From assembly GCA_023974075.1 (NCBI GenBank), contig CM043792.1:16025373-16089372 (forward strand): a stretch of 64,000 bases of DNA. Direction: 5' to 3'. The notes beneath the pieces are model-generated. The model did no database searches. It saw only the letters and a list, made by a program, of their open reading frames with translations, and was not told the origin of the DNA. The position numbers were made by a program, and so were the translations under genes. The DNA is from Chaenocephalus aceratus. Taxonomy: Eukaryota; Chordata; Actinopteri; Perciformes; Channichthyidae. Position 1 is the stretch's first letter. Each line of letters opens with the position of its first letter. Positions 10,901-22,817 of the stretch are shown piece after piece.

Positions 10901-13900
10901 ATGTGTGGCATGCTTCAGTGGTTCTCTCGGCAGGCCAGGTTATAATGAGATCCCTGGGGCTGAACGCAGGCTGCCTGTAAATCACCAGATGTGACTGGAC
11001 TTGCTCAGTCTCCCCTCTCTTTCTAGTAGCTGACAGAGCTGTCACTCAGCTGGAAGCAGGTTGACTGACAGGTGAGGAGGATGCAGTGTAGGGCAGGGGA
11101 TGGGTGAGCCTCTGTGAGGGAAGGGGAGGCAGTCACCTGTGTGGACCTTTGATCCCACAGCTCCTTGCTTCCAAACAAAAATGTCTGACAGCTAAAAATC
11201 CAAATGTCATGGGATAATGATGATGCCTTATACTACTGCTACTGATGCTACACTTAAAAGGCAAGCATTAATCTGACATTTAAAAGCCATTTGGAAACTT
11301 TCAGATAAGATGCCATCTATAATCACATCGGAAATGACCAGTTAATAATGTTTAAGGCAGAAGGCTTGTAAGCGTGTGAAAATGGAGATCAGAAAAATCT
11401 GATTCTCCATAAATATAAAGTGAATCCTTATGTTTCATGTGACATTTTACTCTTCCGAGACTACCACTCTGACACTCCACAAACTTTATCGGAAAAACAA
11501 TTCAAGATGTGATTTTTCTCCTGTCTTTTTATTCTTCAAGTCCCTAGAGAGAGCCAGGATGGGGGAACTAGCGGAGGCCCCCAGTCAAATGTTAGTGCAG
11601 AGAGCCAGAAACATCACAATAGAGGTTCTGTGTGAAGGAAAGAGCAAATGGGTGCCCACACATACATAAACACACTCGCACAAACATCACTCTGCTTCTG
11701 GGCATACAGCCATCAGCCCACTGCAGCCTCCCAGTCAATAGATGTGCTTTGTGCTTCCTCCAACAGGAACCTGTTGCAGAAACCTGTTACTGTGTCATTT
11801 GCAGGCCACAGCAGAATTATACAATTAGCAGAAGGTTGCGTGATATAAATTCACTTTTTTTCTAACCCAAATACAAAGGAACACAATTTGTGTCAGGAAT
11901 GTTGACACAGTCAACAGTTTTTAAAGGGAAGAGGTTAATCCAGAGTAACCAGGACATTGTTTCTGGGATAACTCACTGTTTTTCGCCATGGGTGTCTCTT
12001 GGGATTGTCATTAATTTTGTTCCAAGAAGCCTTCTGTTTGGATTCCCCAACTTTTCAAGTTAATACTAACAGCATGTCAACAATCTTTCATTTTTTGAAG
12101 TAAAATATCATGACATTTGGTAAAGGATTAATTTTACAATAATTTGTTTTATGAACAAACAGCTACAAAACGCATTACATTCCCATTAGCCTCACCTGTG
12201 CTTTGTGTTAAGTAAAGTTCTCCCTATACCTAAATGATGACTTGGATACGACACCTGCCTATAGTGTCTTACTGATACTGAAACAACACAATGCTAAAAC
12301 CTGAAACCATGTTATTATTATTTTACCTCCGAAAGTATCAGGGGGACCTGAGCCAATAAGACGGGGCGATTCACAAGTACCAGCATGCCCACTCGCTAAA
12401 CTAAGATGGTAACCAAGGTAATAAAGCCTGCTAAACATTAGCATGCTCATATTTTCAGTGATGGCATGTTAGCATTCTTTTTACAGTTCGCTGTGCACTC
12501 CTTAACTTCCTCAATTTTCGTTTTACTTGTAATGCTGTGAACACCACAAATGAACTTTAATTCGCCTCCATTATATTAGACTGCAGACAGAAATCTCATA
12601 GACTATTGCTGATTATCATTAAGAAAACCTGCTGTTGAGTACATTTGATTAACTGCCACTTTGACCAATCTCTGATCCTGGATTTGTTTAAATAACATAC
12701 AGCATATTAGCACTGGTCACCGGCCCAAAGTGCAACACTGATCTGACAGTGGATCTTAAATATGTAACTACGCAGTGTTGTACACAAGTAAATCCCTGTT
12801 CTGTGGCTTCCGTTTTACTTTATGAGACAATATGTCATTAGCTAGATAATCAAGCTTGTTCTCATTATCGCTGCTCATTTTAATGAGCTGTGTACATCCA
12901 CAGCACGGCCCCCAGAGATGAGCCATCACACAACAACGTCTGATGTTCTCCTGCATTCTCTAATGCTTTAGTAATGTGTTTTAAACTTTTAATAAACCCA
13001 TTTATTTTTGTAAATGTGCTATCTTTGGGACATGAAAATGAATGTTACTCTGCCAGGCAGAATTTGCAAATGACTATTTTAGAAACATATCATAGATAGC
13101 AACCTTAGAGCTGCGAAGCAACCCCATATCTGCTCCACTGCCATTCGATCAGCACACACCGGCTGGTTTTTTTGAGGGCCAAATATGCAGCGTCTCCATC
13201 ATCAGAGGAGGCAATGATGCATGTCCTGCTTGACTTGGTTGATAAATGATTTATCAAAAGCACACACAGCCAGGCTAGGTAAGGGTTGTGGACACAGAGA
13301 GATGTAAGCAGGCAGAGGAATGAAAGCGAGCGCTGAATCTGAGAGCAGAACGCCGAAGCTCCAGGTGGACTCGGTGACAGGTGTGATTATCACTGGGAAT
13401 TACACTCCACTTGTGATACTGGGGCTGCACAGCGTGTGATAATTCAGCTCTACTTCCAGCAACACATCATACCATAGCAGAAGTGCCTTGAACATGAATG
13501 GCTCAAATCGACTAGGGCCTGAGTGTGTTTTGTAGATAGACTGAAAATAACATGATCTCAAGCCTGAAGAAGACCTTTTTTCTAAACATCAAACCAGCTT
13601 GTTAAAATGGAAATGTAAGGGTTTGCAAATTTGATGAATATGATAGATTTTTTTGAAAATGTGTAAACAGGGGACAATGTTTTATTGACTAACGTGTACA
13701 TCCTCTACAGTTTGTGTACATTTACATCAAATCCATAATAGTTTTAAAAAGGTGTGTTTGTGGTTTTTGTATTATGTGTGAGTGTGTGTGACAGTACTGT
13801 TATGTCTCCAAACACTCACCATGGGGCGTATACATCTCTTGGTGGCGGTTGAGCAGCGACAGCTATATAGATTTGTTGGGACTTTCTTCCGGCAGAGTAC

Positions 13901-14173
13901 TTTATCACTATTAACTTCCCTCCCAAGTGCCATCATTTTCTCTCCATCTATTCTCTATTTCTTCTGGACACAAGTGCACATTGTCTTACTGTTCCTCTGT
14001 CTTCATTATTCCTCTGTCTTCCTTATTCTTCCCCTCGCTGTTTAAACTCCTTCAGACATGATGGAGGTAAAGTTACTCTTGCCCGGAATTCTATTTTTAC
14101 GTGCTGTCTCTACATCTAACACCACTTTACAGGGAGGAAAAGACAAAAGGAAATAAAGGCAAAAGAAAACAGC
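7696..14173. other. Non-coding, probably host DNA
   Basis: No gene or complete mobile element recognised. It contains a poly-G run at 9796-9810 and a (TG)n tract annotated separately. ORFs here are short and without domain signatures. Confidence 0.6.
10813..10893. repeat. (TG)n microsatellite
   Basis: About 40 uninterrupted TG units followed by a short GAGAGA tail. Frames through it encode only alternating Val/Cys or His/Thr and are not genes. Confidence 0.97.
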
Positions 14174-14224
14174 ATTACGGTGTCCGACATTGTTTTATGC
14201 TAAAACAATGTCGGACACCGTAAT
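14174..14224. repeat. Perfect 24-bp inverted repeat with 3-nt loop at LINE 5' edge
   Basis: The arms 14174-14197 and 14201-14224 are exact reverse complements (left arm starts ATTACGGTGTCCGAC) around the loop TGC. The right arm runs straight into the readable start of the LINE esterase region (frame MSDTVIFSGPLPN), so the left arm is an inverted copy of the element's first bases. This looks like a snap-back or twin-priming product at the 5' junction of the LINE. Confidence 0.85.
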
Positions 14225-14490
14225 CTTCTCTGGTCCCCTCCCCAATCTGATCAACGATGACATGTATAGCCGCATGTCATAATTTCAGCGCTGGTTGCCT
14301 TGGTGGTGCCCAGCAAACAATGTGGGCTTCGTAAATAATTGGACAGCCTTCTGGGAAAAACCTGGTCTGATTAAGAGAGACGGCATTCATCCTACTTTGG
14401 AAGGTGCAAATCTCATTTCGGCAAACATTTCAGGGCTTTGTGGACTTAATCCATGACAAACTGGAGTTGAGACCAGGAGGCGGAGTCGCA

Positions 14491-15678
14491 AGAGGCTTCT
14501 CAATACTCAAATTTCCCCTCCTCGACTCCCCTCCTCGACTCCCCTCCTCGATACTTAGACCCGCCCACAGGAGATGCGAGCGGAGGACCGAGGAGGGGAA
14601 CCGAGGAGAGAGGAGGGGAAGCAGCAGACGTTTAAAGAAATGAGAACTCCTCTCCTCTGAGCGGTCATATTAAAGCGACGTCCGTTCATTATTACGTGGC
14701 AACAGCTGCATCAACTGGAGTGTTTTGTCATATTTTATAATCTCTGTGAGATCAGCTGAACATTGTTCCCCCACATATTTACTTTGAATTCATTGAGAGT
14801 GCGGTATAATGAGGCAATACCAGGCTACAGATGCGGACACACACACACACAAATATATTTATATAAATATATGCAATTTAAAGTATGAGAGCACTCTCAT
14901 AATAACGTAACACAATCAGAGACTGGATATATCCCCCCCCTCTCTCTCTGGTCGCTGAAATGGGGAATTGAAATTACAGGCCAAAAGTTGTATTAAAAGT
15001 ATTAAAAGTAAGCAGAGGACACCAAACCAACTGAGACCTGTCTGTCCGCCGCATCTGCGCACTGTACAACACACACCTACACACTGTACCACACACACCT
15101 ACACACTGTAACCTACCACACACACACACCTACACACTGTACCACACACACCTACAGCTCCTAAAGCATAAACAGGCTACAGCCGTTGTGTATTTTATTG
15201 TGAAGCACTAAATGGTCTTAGAAAAATATCGACTCTTTGTAGATATCTACTAAACTAAAGCAAATAAAGAGAGTAGGTCTGTTATACTGAGTGATATATA
15301 TTATACACACTGCTCTGCTTTCTGCACAGACCTCACAGCTGTTCTCTCTGGAAACATCTTTGCGAGAGCAGGTTCTAAAATAATATCCAGGGGATGCATG
15401 CAGAGCTGTCATTGGCTGAGATAAGTCCGGCCGTGCGTCACGCCTCCACCGTTCCCGGAAATGCATCCGCGGAGGAGCCGTGGAGGAACCATCAGTTTAT
15501 CCTCGGTTATAGCTCCTCCAGAGAGCCTCCTCGACGCTCGATCCTCGGTCCTCGGTGTGCATTTAGAGAAATGAGACGTCCTTCAAAATGGCGCGCTGAA
15601 ATTCATTTCCGGGTCACTACCGGAGGACCGAGGAGTCGAGGAGTCGAAGAGGGGAAATTTGAGTATTGAGAAGCCTCT
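14491..15678. mobile_element. 1.2-kb MITE inside the LINE
   Basis: A non-coding element with long inverted ends: it starts AGAGGCTTCTCAATACTC and ends GAGTATTGAGAAGCCTCT, with further subterminal inverted GGAGGACCGAGGAG blocks. GCA precedes the left end and follows the right end. Removing the element plus one GCA rejoins the LINE sequence smoothly, so a 3-bp duplication is likely. A 3-bp TSD is known for Harbinger-like elements, but this family was not identified. Confidence 0.8.
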
Positions 15679-15869
15679 GCAGTCTTACACGCTTCTCTGC
15701 GCTCTCTCCTAGGCAATCATCCATAGGAATCCCGAACCCAATAAAATACCCAATATTAGCGGTGTGTGTGTCTGCCCAAGGACAATTAAAGGTAAAACCT
15801 AATAGAGGTGTCATACATAATAACCTAATAAAAGTAAATGTAACAACTACTACAGTGCAACAAAACAGG

Positions 15870-17154
15870 AAGATTGAATGTGGTCTCTTAAACATAAGAT
15901 CTCTAGCATCTAAAGCAATATTGGTAAATGATTTCATATCAGATTATAATATTGATATATGCTGTCTCACTGAAACTTGGTTGAGACATGAAGAATATGT
16001 CAGCATAAATGAGGCCACTCCACCCAGCCATATCAATACTCATATTGCCCGAGGCACGGACCGAGGAGGTGGAGTTGCAGCAATCTTTGACTCAAGTTTA
16101 CAAAATTAACTTATACCTCCTTTGAAAGCCTCGTTTTTAGTCTTACGCATCCAACCTGGAAAACTTTGCAGCCAATCTTATTTGTTACAATGTATCGTGC
16201 ACCAGGTCCTTATTCAGAATTCTTATCAGAATTCTCTGAGTTTTTATCAACTTTGGTTCTTAAAACAGATAAAGTAATTATCGTAGGTGACTTCATGTTG
16301 ACGATGATAAAAATAGCCTTACTGTTGGATTTAACTCTATATTAGATTATGTTGTTTTCTGTCAGAGTGTAAATAAACCAACCCACTGTTATAATCACCC
16401 TCTCGACCTTGTTCTGACTTATGGTATTGAAATTGAGCAACTATTAGTCGAACCGCATAATCCTGCTTTATCCGACCATGTCTTAGTAACTTTTGAAGTA
16501 CAGTTACGAGACTACAAAGCATTAGTCAAAAGCTCCTGCAGCAGAAACCTATCTGTTAGTGCTATAGCCAAATTTAAGGAAGAGATTCCACCAATACTCA
16601 ACTCGATAGCATGTCTGCATGTAGGGGAGGAAACTTATACAAAATGTACACCACCCCAAATTGATCATGTTGTTGATAGTGCTACAGATGCGCTGCGAAT
16701 AAAATTAGACTCTGTTGCTCCTTTGAAAAAGAAGAAAATAAAAACAACATAGATTAGCTCCATGGCATAATGCCGAAACCCGCAAAATAAAGCAAAAGTC
16801 GAGACAACTTGAAAGGATATGGTGTTCCACTAAACTTGAAGAATCTCGTTTAATTTGGCATATTACTCTCAATGAATATAAGAAAGCACTGCGTAAAGCG
16901 AGAGCAGCCTACTACTCTTCATTAATAGATGAGAATAAGAATAATGCAAGATTTCTTTTCAGCACTGTAGCCAGGCTGACAGAGAGCCACAGCTCGATTG
17001 AGCCTTCTATTCCCATAGCACTCAGTAGTAATGATTTTATGTGCTTTTTTAACGATAAAATTGTTTAAATTCTTCTTCTCGCCTACAAAGCCCTTAATGG
17101 GCAGGCGCCATCTTACCTTAAATAACTCATTATACCCTACTGTCCTACTAGGGC
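15870..17154 (+). pseudogene. LINE ORF2: endonuclease and truncated RT (Rex1-like)
   Basis: The product would nick target DNA and reverse-transcribe the element. Visible endonuclease pieces are LLNIRSLASKAILVNDF, the CCLTETWL motif, RGGGVAAIF, then after a frameshift a VGDF-like block and a TYGIEIEQLLVEP...SDHVLV block. Several frameshifts and stops follow (the frame collapses from about 16750). The RT fingers and palm, including the catalytic aspartates, are removed by the deletion at about 17065; only the C-terminal ALNGQAPSYL stretch follows. It cannot encode a working enzyme. Confidence 0.75.
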
Positions 17155-17689
17155 AGGGCTTCTCAAACTCCGGACCAAGGTCCGCATCCGCTGACCTGCA
17201 AATCAATCCGGACCGAGCCCTGTGTCCCATTGTAAAAAATAATATAAAAATAAAAACGTTCTGATTCTGATGTAAATTAGATTGCTTTGTTGGAGGGTTA
17301 GGAGAAACAGGAGATGTCTGAGAAATGAGCGGAAGCGCTCTCTTTTCTTCTCTCTCTCTCTCTCTCTCCCTCCCCTGACAGCCTGTCAGTACCTCATGCA
17401 GCTCACTGATCCAGTAATAAGTGACCCGACAGTGAAGAATAAACATATTTATAACTAGTTTAGCTTGTTCAGGAGGTAGATAAAATAGCTAAATATGTTA
17501 GGTCTAACTAGATGTGTGTTTTGCTCCGCTTACCGGTCCGTCACAGCGGCAGGATTTCTGCTTCACACACACGGAGCATACCGATATTTTATTGTCTTTT
17601 TCGGACACCTTAAAATACTGCCAGACTGGTGAAGCCATTTTGGCGATGTTGTTTTGCCAGGCACAGAGAAAAGTGTCATGTATTTTACG

Positions 17690-17784
17690 TCATGTGATCG
17701 GCTCTCCTGATCGGCCTTTATAGAGAGCCGAGAGTGAATATCGCCCGATAACGATCGGTGGCCGATCGATCGGAGCATCCCTAA
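17690..17784. repeat. hAT MITE end fragment
   Basis: The stretch with CCGATAACGATCGG and GGCCGATCGATCGGAGCATCCC resembles the terminus of a common teleost hAT-type MITE whose ends read GGGATGCTCCGATCGATC. Only this end is recognisable, so the boundaries are approximate. Confidence 0.45.
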
Positions 17785-18042
17785 AATTAATGTATATTTT
17801 CTTGTGTCTGACGCGTTGTCAGAATGAACGTGCATATACATTTACTTGTGTGTGCGAGCGTGACACGCATTGCAGACCGCATGTTAACCGCAAGTTTAAC
17901 TTGACTTTCTCATGCTCCCATAAAACATTGGTAGCATTCGGGAGGGGGAGGAGTCAGGGATCGAGGGAGTTTTTCCCCAATCAGAAGCGCAGCTTCATTG
18001 CTATGATATTTTCCTGCACACGTTATTGCAAATGCTGGTAGC

Positions 18043-18272
18043 ATGTCGTTCTCAAAGTTCGCAAAGCAAAGGAAAGTTGATCAAGAGAACCGAGAATTCA
18101 AAGAAGAATGAACAGAGAAATATGCATTTATTCTCCCACAGTCCAGCACCAAACCAATGTGCTTGATTTGCACAGAAACTGTGGCCATCATAAAGAGTGG
18201 TAATGTGAAACGCTATGAATCGAAGCACAGCTATTTTGAGCGGCAGTATCCCCAGAACACAGAGGTGAGGAC
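18043..18272 (+). pseudogene. BED-type hAT transposase, N-terminal part (GTF2IRD2/ZBED-like)
   Basis: Starts at the ATG at 18043 with MSFSKFAKQRKVDQENREF, then a BED-like zinc finger: CLICTETVAIIKSGNVKR followed by a KH pair. Transposases of this hAT group, and host genes derived from them, use the finger to bind element ends. A TGA replaces the codon after FKEE, where related proteins have Trp, so the frame is dead. The coding sequence runs to GAGGTGAGGAC and is cut by the giant hAT. It continues in register, after the duplicated GTGAGGAC, at 46229. Confidence 0.75.
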
Positions 18273-18542
18273 CAGGGGCGTCGCCTGGACCTGGAAACAT
18301 TCGGGGCTTCGCCCACAGTGGCGGCGCTACAGTCGAATTTTCTACTGCAAGACTCCCCACACGCACATACACAATTGCGCCATCTAGTGTCACAAACGTA
18401 TGCCTGCATTAGCTTTGTTACGGCAATGGATTGTGGGAGATTCTCATAGCACGTGAGGATCTCTTGAGGGTAAGGTGCCTGTATTATGTCGGTGGACAAA
18501 ATGTATGTTTTTATTTTATAAGGACAATAACGTACTGTTGTG

Positions 18543-18956
18543 TGTAAGACAATATTTTAATCCGATCTGTGTATTTAGAGATTCTCAGTCTTTCTTGCAT
18601 GTTCCTGTGTAACTTCTCAGGAAGACACAGGTCAAGAGGTCTTTTGCCTTTCCTGTGGGGGAGGGGTTTGGGCACATGAGGAGTTGCAAAACAGAGGTGC
18701 TTTGTTCCGATGCCTTGTATTGATTAGAGGAAAGGCGGGAATATAGGCCCCTCCTCTTCTAATGTATAGATGTGTTCCTGTCTCCTTTGTCTCCAGAGTT
18801 TGCTTGGGTCTCATAATGAAAGTTGTGAATATACCTTGTGAATTCTCCGGCCGTATTTTCTCTCTCAATAAATATCAGTGTTTGACTAAAGACTTTCCAG
18901 CTTCCATCATTTCCTGAGCATTGGTTCTGCATTGCTGCACATAAGTTTTCCTCACA
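18543..18956 (+). repeat. 5' LTR of the 9.3-kb LTR element
   Basis: 414 bp, from TGTAAGACAATATTTT to TTTTCCTCACA, thus TG...CA. It holds an AATAAA at about 18868 followed by TGTTTGACT, in keeping with + orientation. It is preceded by TTGTG (18538-18542), the same 5-mer that follows the 3' LTR. By eye it differs from the 3' LTR at roughly seven positions, implying a fairly young insertion. No promoter motif was assigned. Confidence 0.85.
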
Positions 18957-20954
18957 AATTGGCGTAACGAACAGGATACCAAAAGATCTTCAGAATTGAT
19001 AAGTGTAATTTCAAATCTATATTTGGACATTGCCTTACCAGAATCTGTGATTGACGGTATCATAAAATTACCTGTGAAACTGAGCGGCTGCATTTTTTTT
19101 GGTTTCTCTACTCTTTACATCTGGGGGTGTGACCAAATCATAGCGCTGTGTTTCATAACTGATGAGTTGTTGAATTCGGCTGTTGTTGGAAGACAGGGTA
19201 CTGGATAAATAAAAAGACTCTGCTCTCTGGACGGGACGAGCAAAGCACCACTAAATTAGCATAGTGGTTGTTGATTTGAGAATAAATTAGTTATTGCTCT
19301 TCAACAGATTCCATTCTTAGCACTTGTACAAGTATATATGAGTAAGAAGGCACTCATATTAAACAGATATTTCCCTACCCCCACTGAGATCTCTCTAATT
19401 TGGATTAAATTAAGTTGGAGGAGCTTTCTGTCACGCTGGTGTTTATTGCGAGTTCATCTTTGTTTGTCTAATTGTTTCCATATTAGTTTGTCTACCCGCC
19501 GTCTTGTGTATGCTTTGTAACAACTAATAATGAATCAGTCCACAGCCAGGGTAAAATTAACTAAACTTTAGTTATTTCACCAAAAGTAAATGACTTGATG
19601 ATGTAGGGATGTAAAGCAAAATTATACATTGTAATATAAATGTGCTGCAAAAGGAAAATAAATAGCAAAAGAGTGTTTTTGTGTCCTGCGTCTGTCTTAC
19701 ACCCGGGAACCTCAGAGGCATAACTGCGGGTCATAAATACCGGCCTGAGGAAATCAGGGTTGCAAAAAAATCTGTCTGCTCAAATAGGTCAATGTTGTAT
19801 TATTTGTTTCATTTATTCTTAATCTATGTATTGTATGGTAATAATGAATAAAAAAAACGTAATGTATTGAACACATTCCGAAACAAAGCAGATAAGACAG
19901 AACTAGACTCAGACATAATACTAATTGTGGTTGAAACCTTTTGCGCTGTTGCTGCAAAATGAAAACTTTGTTGATTGTCTATTCCAACTGGCCACTGGAA
20001 TGGGATAATTGATATAAGTTGAAGTTCAATTACAGTTTTAAATATAGTTTAACATTCTTTATTAAACTGTTTCAAATTATTTCTAGTACAATTGGTCTAC
20101 AGACATTACTACAACTCCGGTAGTTGTTAAACTACTGAGCTTATGAACAATAGAGTAAAGGTCGCTGGTTAAGCCAGGATCAATATATTTGTTGAGGTTT
20201 TATTGTGTACATAATAAATGTGTTTGAATGAATTGAGCAATTTTTAAAGGAGTATAATGTTGCAATCTCTTTAAGATAAGTAATTGCAGTTCCAAGATAG
20301 ATGTTGTTTTCCCTGGGCCTCTCCTTCACAGGCCCACACAATAAATCATGAGATTTCCAAATCCGAACAGACAGAGATCAGTATACATGATATTCAGGGA
20401 AAAGGAATGTTGGAAATAATAATGTCAAATATTGAAAATCTTAAACTGGATCAACAAACCAAGTTAGTGAACCCTACTAATAGGAAGCTAAAACATGCAG
20501 GACCGGTTGTTTTGCATGTACCTTTACGAAAAAAAAACTATGTGGGAACTATCAGCAGATATCAAAGTTTTTTTTGCGAAGCTAAAGCTCAAATACTTTA
20601 CCAAAATCAACTAAACTATTTGCTCTTGATTTTTTTGGAAATGGGATTTTCCGCTACACAACAGAAGACTCAATTCAGGCCTTAAAGAACGCTTTAAAGA
20701 CAAGTCAGGGAGAGTTAAATGTGGTGCTATTTTGCCCATGAAGGAGCTTACACTTTTGGACAAAATCTCCCCCTTTCTCTGCGCCTAAGGTGCTGCAGAA
20801 AAACGCAGCACACAGGGTCAGAGACAGGTGTGACCTCTGGTGGGGAAGAAAATCTGAGCAGACCACGGAACGACCCATTAAAAGTGCTATGGCCTCAGCA
20901 CAAAGAGGAAGATCTGGAGATTGTAAGGAACTCTCCCAGAGCAGGCTACCCCCA

Positions 20955-20970
20955 ACCACACACACACGCA

Positions 20971-21002
<32 letters not shown>

Positions 21003-21020
21003 CACCCCCACACACACACT
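20955..21020. repeat. CA/CACG microsatellite
   Basis: Mixed (CACA), (CACG) and CACACCCC units. Flanking frames encode only low-complexity His/Thr/Arg peptides. Confidence 0.9.
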
Positions 21021-21261
21021 TTGGATGTGTATTTGCCTTATCCACTTTGTGTGAGGAATAACAGATGATTTTGGCAAGCAGAACAACTAAAGCAGCAGGT
21101 AATAATAACAGAAATGCAAAAGAGTCACATTTGATAGAAATATATAAAAGCATTTATTTTAATTGTGTAGCAGTCGGTTTATAATTTTGGCAGCACTGTT
21201 GAGCATTTTGAAAATGTATTTTCATGCCTCTGTGCAAGGCTTAGTCTTTCTATCTGTATAG

Positions 21262-21790
21262 CCACTGGTGTAACTAAGTTCATAAACTCAACAAGTACTA
21301 TACTTGGGCACAATTTTGAGATACTTGTACTTTATTTGAGTATTTAAATGTTTTGCTACTTTATTCTTCTACTCCACTACAGTTCAGAGGTACATGGTGT
21401 ATTTCTACTCCACTACATGTATTTAATACCTTTTAGTTACTTTTCAGATCTGGATGAATGATGTGAAATATAATCAAGTGTTAAATCAGACTTTAGTTCC
21501 ACCTGGAGTAAATCCACAAGCTACCCTGCAGTATACAAAGTCATTCAAACTAGATGCACCTTTACCAGCTTTGGGAACACTTTCATGATCAATCATTATA
21601 AAACATATAGTATTCTGAAATAAACCAATCTGCACAGTGACTACTTTTACTGTCGCTATTTCCACTATATTTTGGTGAGAATACTTTTATACTTTTACGT
21701 GAGTAACATTTTGAATGCAGTACTTTTACTGTAACTTAGTATTCCTACACTCTGGTACTTCTACTTTTACTCAAGAACAAGATCTGAGTA
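21262..21790. mobile_element. hAT-type MITE, ACTTTTACT-rich teleost family
   Basis: Begins CACTGGTGTAACTAAGTTC and contains ACTTGTACTTTATTTGAGTA, CTACTCCACTACA and, at the right, TACTTCTACTTTTACTCAAG. I recognise these as the body of a common fish hAT MITE whose full ends read CAGTGGTGG...CCACCACTG. The right terminus is missing here; a CCCCACCACTG end at 22807-22817 might belong to it after a further insertion. Non-coding. Confidence 0.65.
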
Positions 21791-22541
21791 CCAAAGCTAA
21801 CGTTAGCCAGAAAAAAAATTCAGTTCACTTCACGCTCTGCCGCTCCGACAGGGAGCTCTGCTCTGAACACCTGAACACCCCGTTCTAACAGCTGTTCACC
21901 AGCGGTCCAGTCTGTGCCACAGTCACTCCGGACCACACAGTTAATATTAACGAACGCATCCGTAGGTAATATAGCTGCTTAAGCTAGAAAATCTTAGCGG
22001 AAAAGCAGAGCCTTATTATACATCCAAAAGCAGAGCCGACGGGCAGGAAGACTCGAGCATTCATTATAATATTTAAAAAATAAAATAAAAAGAAGAACAC
22101 CATGCGGGCCATGTTGGCACATAACAGCTCGCGGCTGCAGATTGTCACGTAGTGATCGTCTTCTCAATAGAACATCTTTGATAATGGATTCTGGCCTATC
22201 AGAATCAAGATAACGGCGTGGTGTTGTTGCAGGAAGTCCCGACGGAGAATAATTTTGCGGTAGTACATCTCTATATACATCGATACAACATTACGTGTTG
22301 ATAGAAATCATCACATAATGAAATAAGACCCCACGGTTTGATGATTGATAGGTGTGTGGGCTGTCTTCCATTTTGACACACAGAACAATGGGGGCTATCC
22401 ACCCGTATGCACAATGTAAAGTAATTCACACAGCCACTTCCCTCTGTGAGGAGCAGCAGGTTCAGCTTCATTTAAATATGTTGTGTAGTAATAGATGTAT
22501 TTATTTTTCATCTCAAGAGAGAATGTGTATTTTATGTTAGT

Positions 22542-22817
22542 ATTTCAAAAATCTCCTGGGGGAGAATCCCCCCAGACCCCCTGCGGGGGTTGGGTTTTCA
22601 GCATGTCAACTCTTTTACCTGTGGGGAAATTGCAGGATTGGCTCCAGGTCGCCCTTTTTATTTACTACAAGACAAATGTGCCTTTTTATTTCATACAGTT
22701 CAATTTGGATTGAGACAGGGGAATAATCTAAACCTCACGCGTGGCGTTTCACTGTCAAGGGGGCGATATAGCGTGTATGTAATTACATTTCAAATACTGA
22801 TTTGAGCCCCACCACTG
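22542..22817. repeat. hAT remnant with CCACCACTG end
   Basis: TTTCAAAAATCTCCTGGGGG followed by CCCCCTGCGGGGG resembles non-coding parts of fish ZMYM1-type hAT elements; a similar block occurs inverted near 43010. The segment ends GAGCCCCACCACTG, a hAT-like terminus. No partner end or TSD was found. Confidence 0.4.

Larger units (their letters stand above)
14198..17154 (+). mobile_element. Rex1-like LINE, 5' part, interrupted
   Basis: Order visible: an ORF1 esterase-like segment (14220-14490, ends in about [14 protein letters not shown] then [13 protein letters not shown]); a MITE insertion (14491-15678); the ORF2 endonuclease (from about 15870); the start of the RT region; then an internal deletion at about 17065 that jumps to the RT C-terminal stretch ILLAYKALNGQAPSYLK; then the breakpoint with a hAT element at 17154/17155. 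The same family occurs at 26649-27666, which identifies the missing parts. Its 3' UTR resumes near 47088, about 30 kb away. No TSD for the LINE itself was recognised. This is the oldest layer of the nest. Confidence 0.8.
17155..18272 (+). mobile_element. BED-type hAT transposon, left part
   Basis: The left end reads CAGGGCTTCTCAAACTCC, a typical hAT/Charlie-like terminus, immediately after the LINE sequence TACTAGGG (a candidate 8-bp TSD). About 0.9 kb of non-coding leader follows, with a (CT)n tract at about 17349-17368. The transposase N-terminus follows at 18043. The gene is split at 18272 by a 27.9-kb insertion and resumes at 46229. The right terminus was not found because the element is broken at about 47085. 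Confidence 0.75.

Noticed and set aside
10783..11045. ORFs rich in VCVCVC or HTHTHT, also at 48068-48653 and 20719-21153
   Set aside because: Translations of TG/CA microsatellites.
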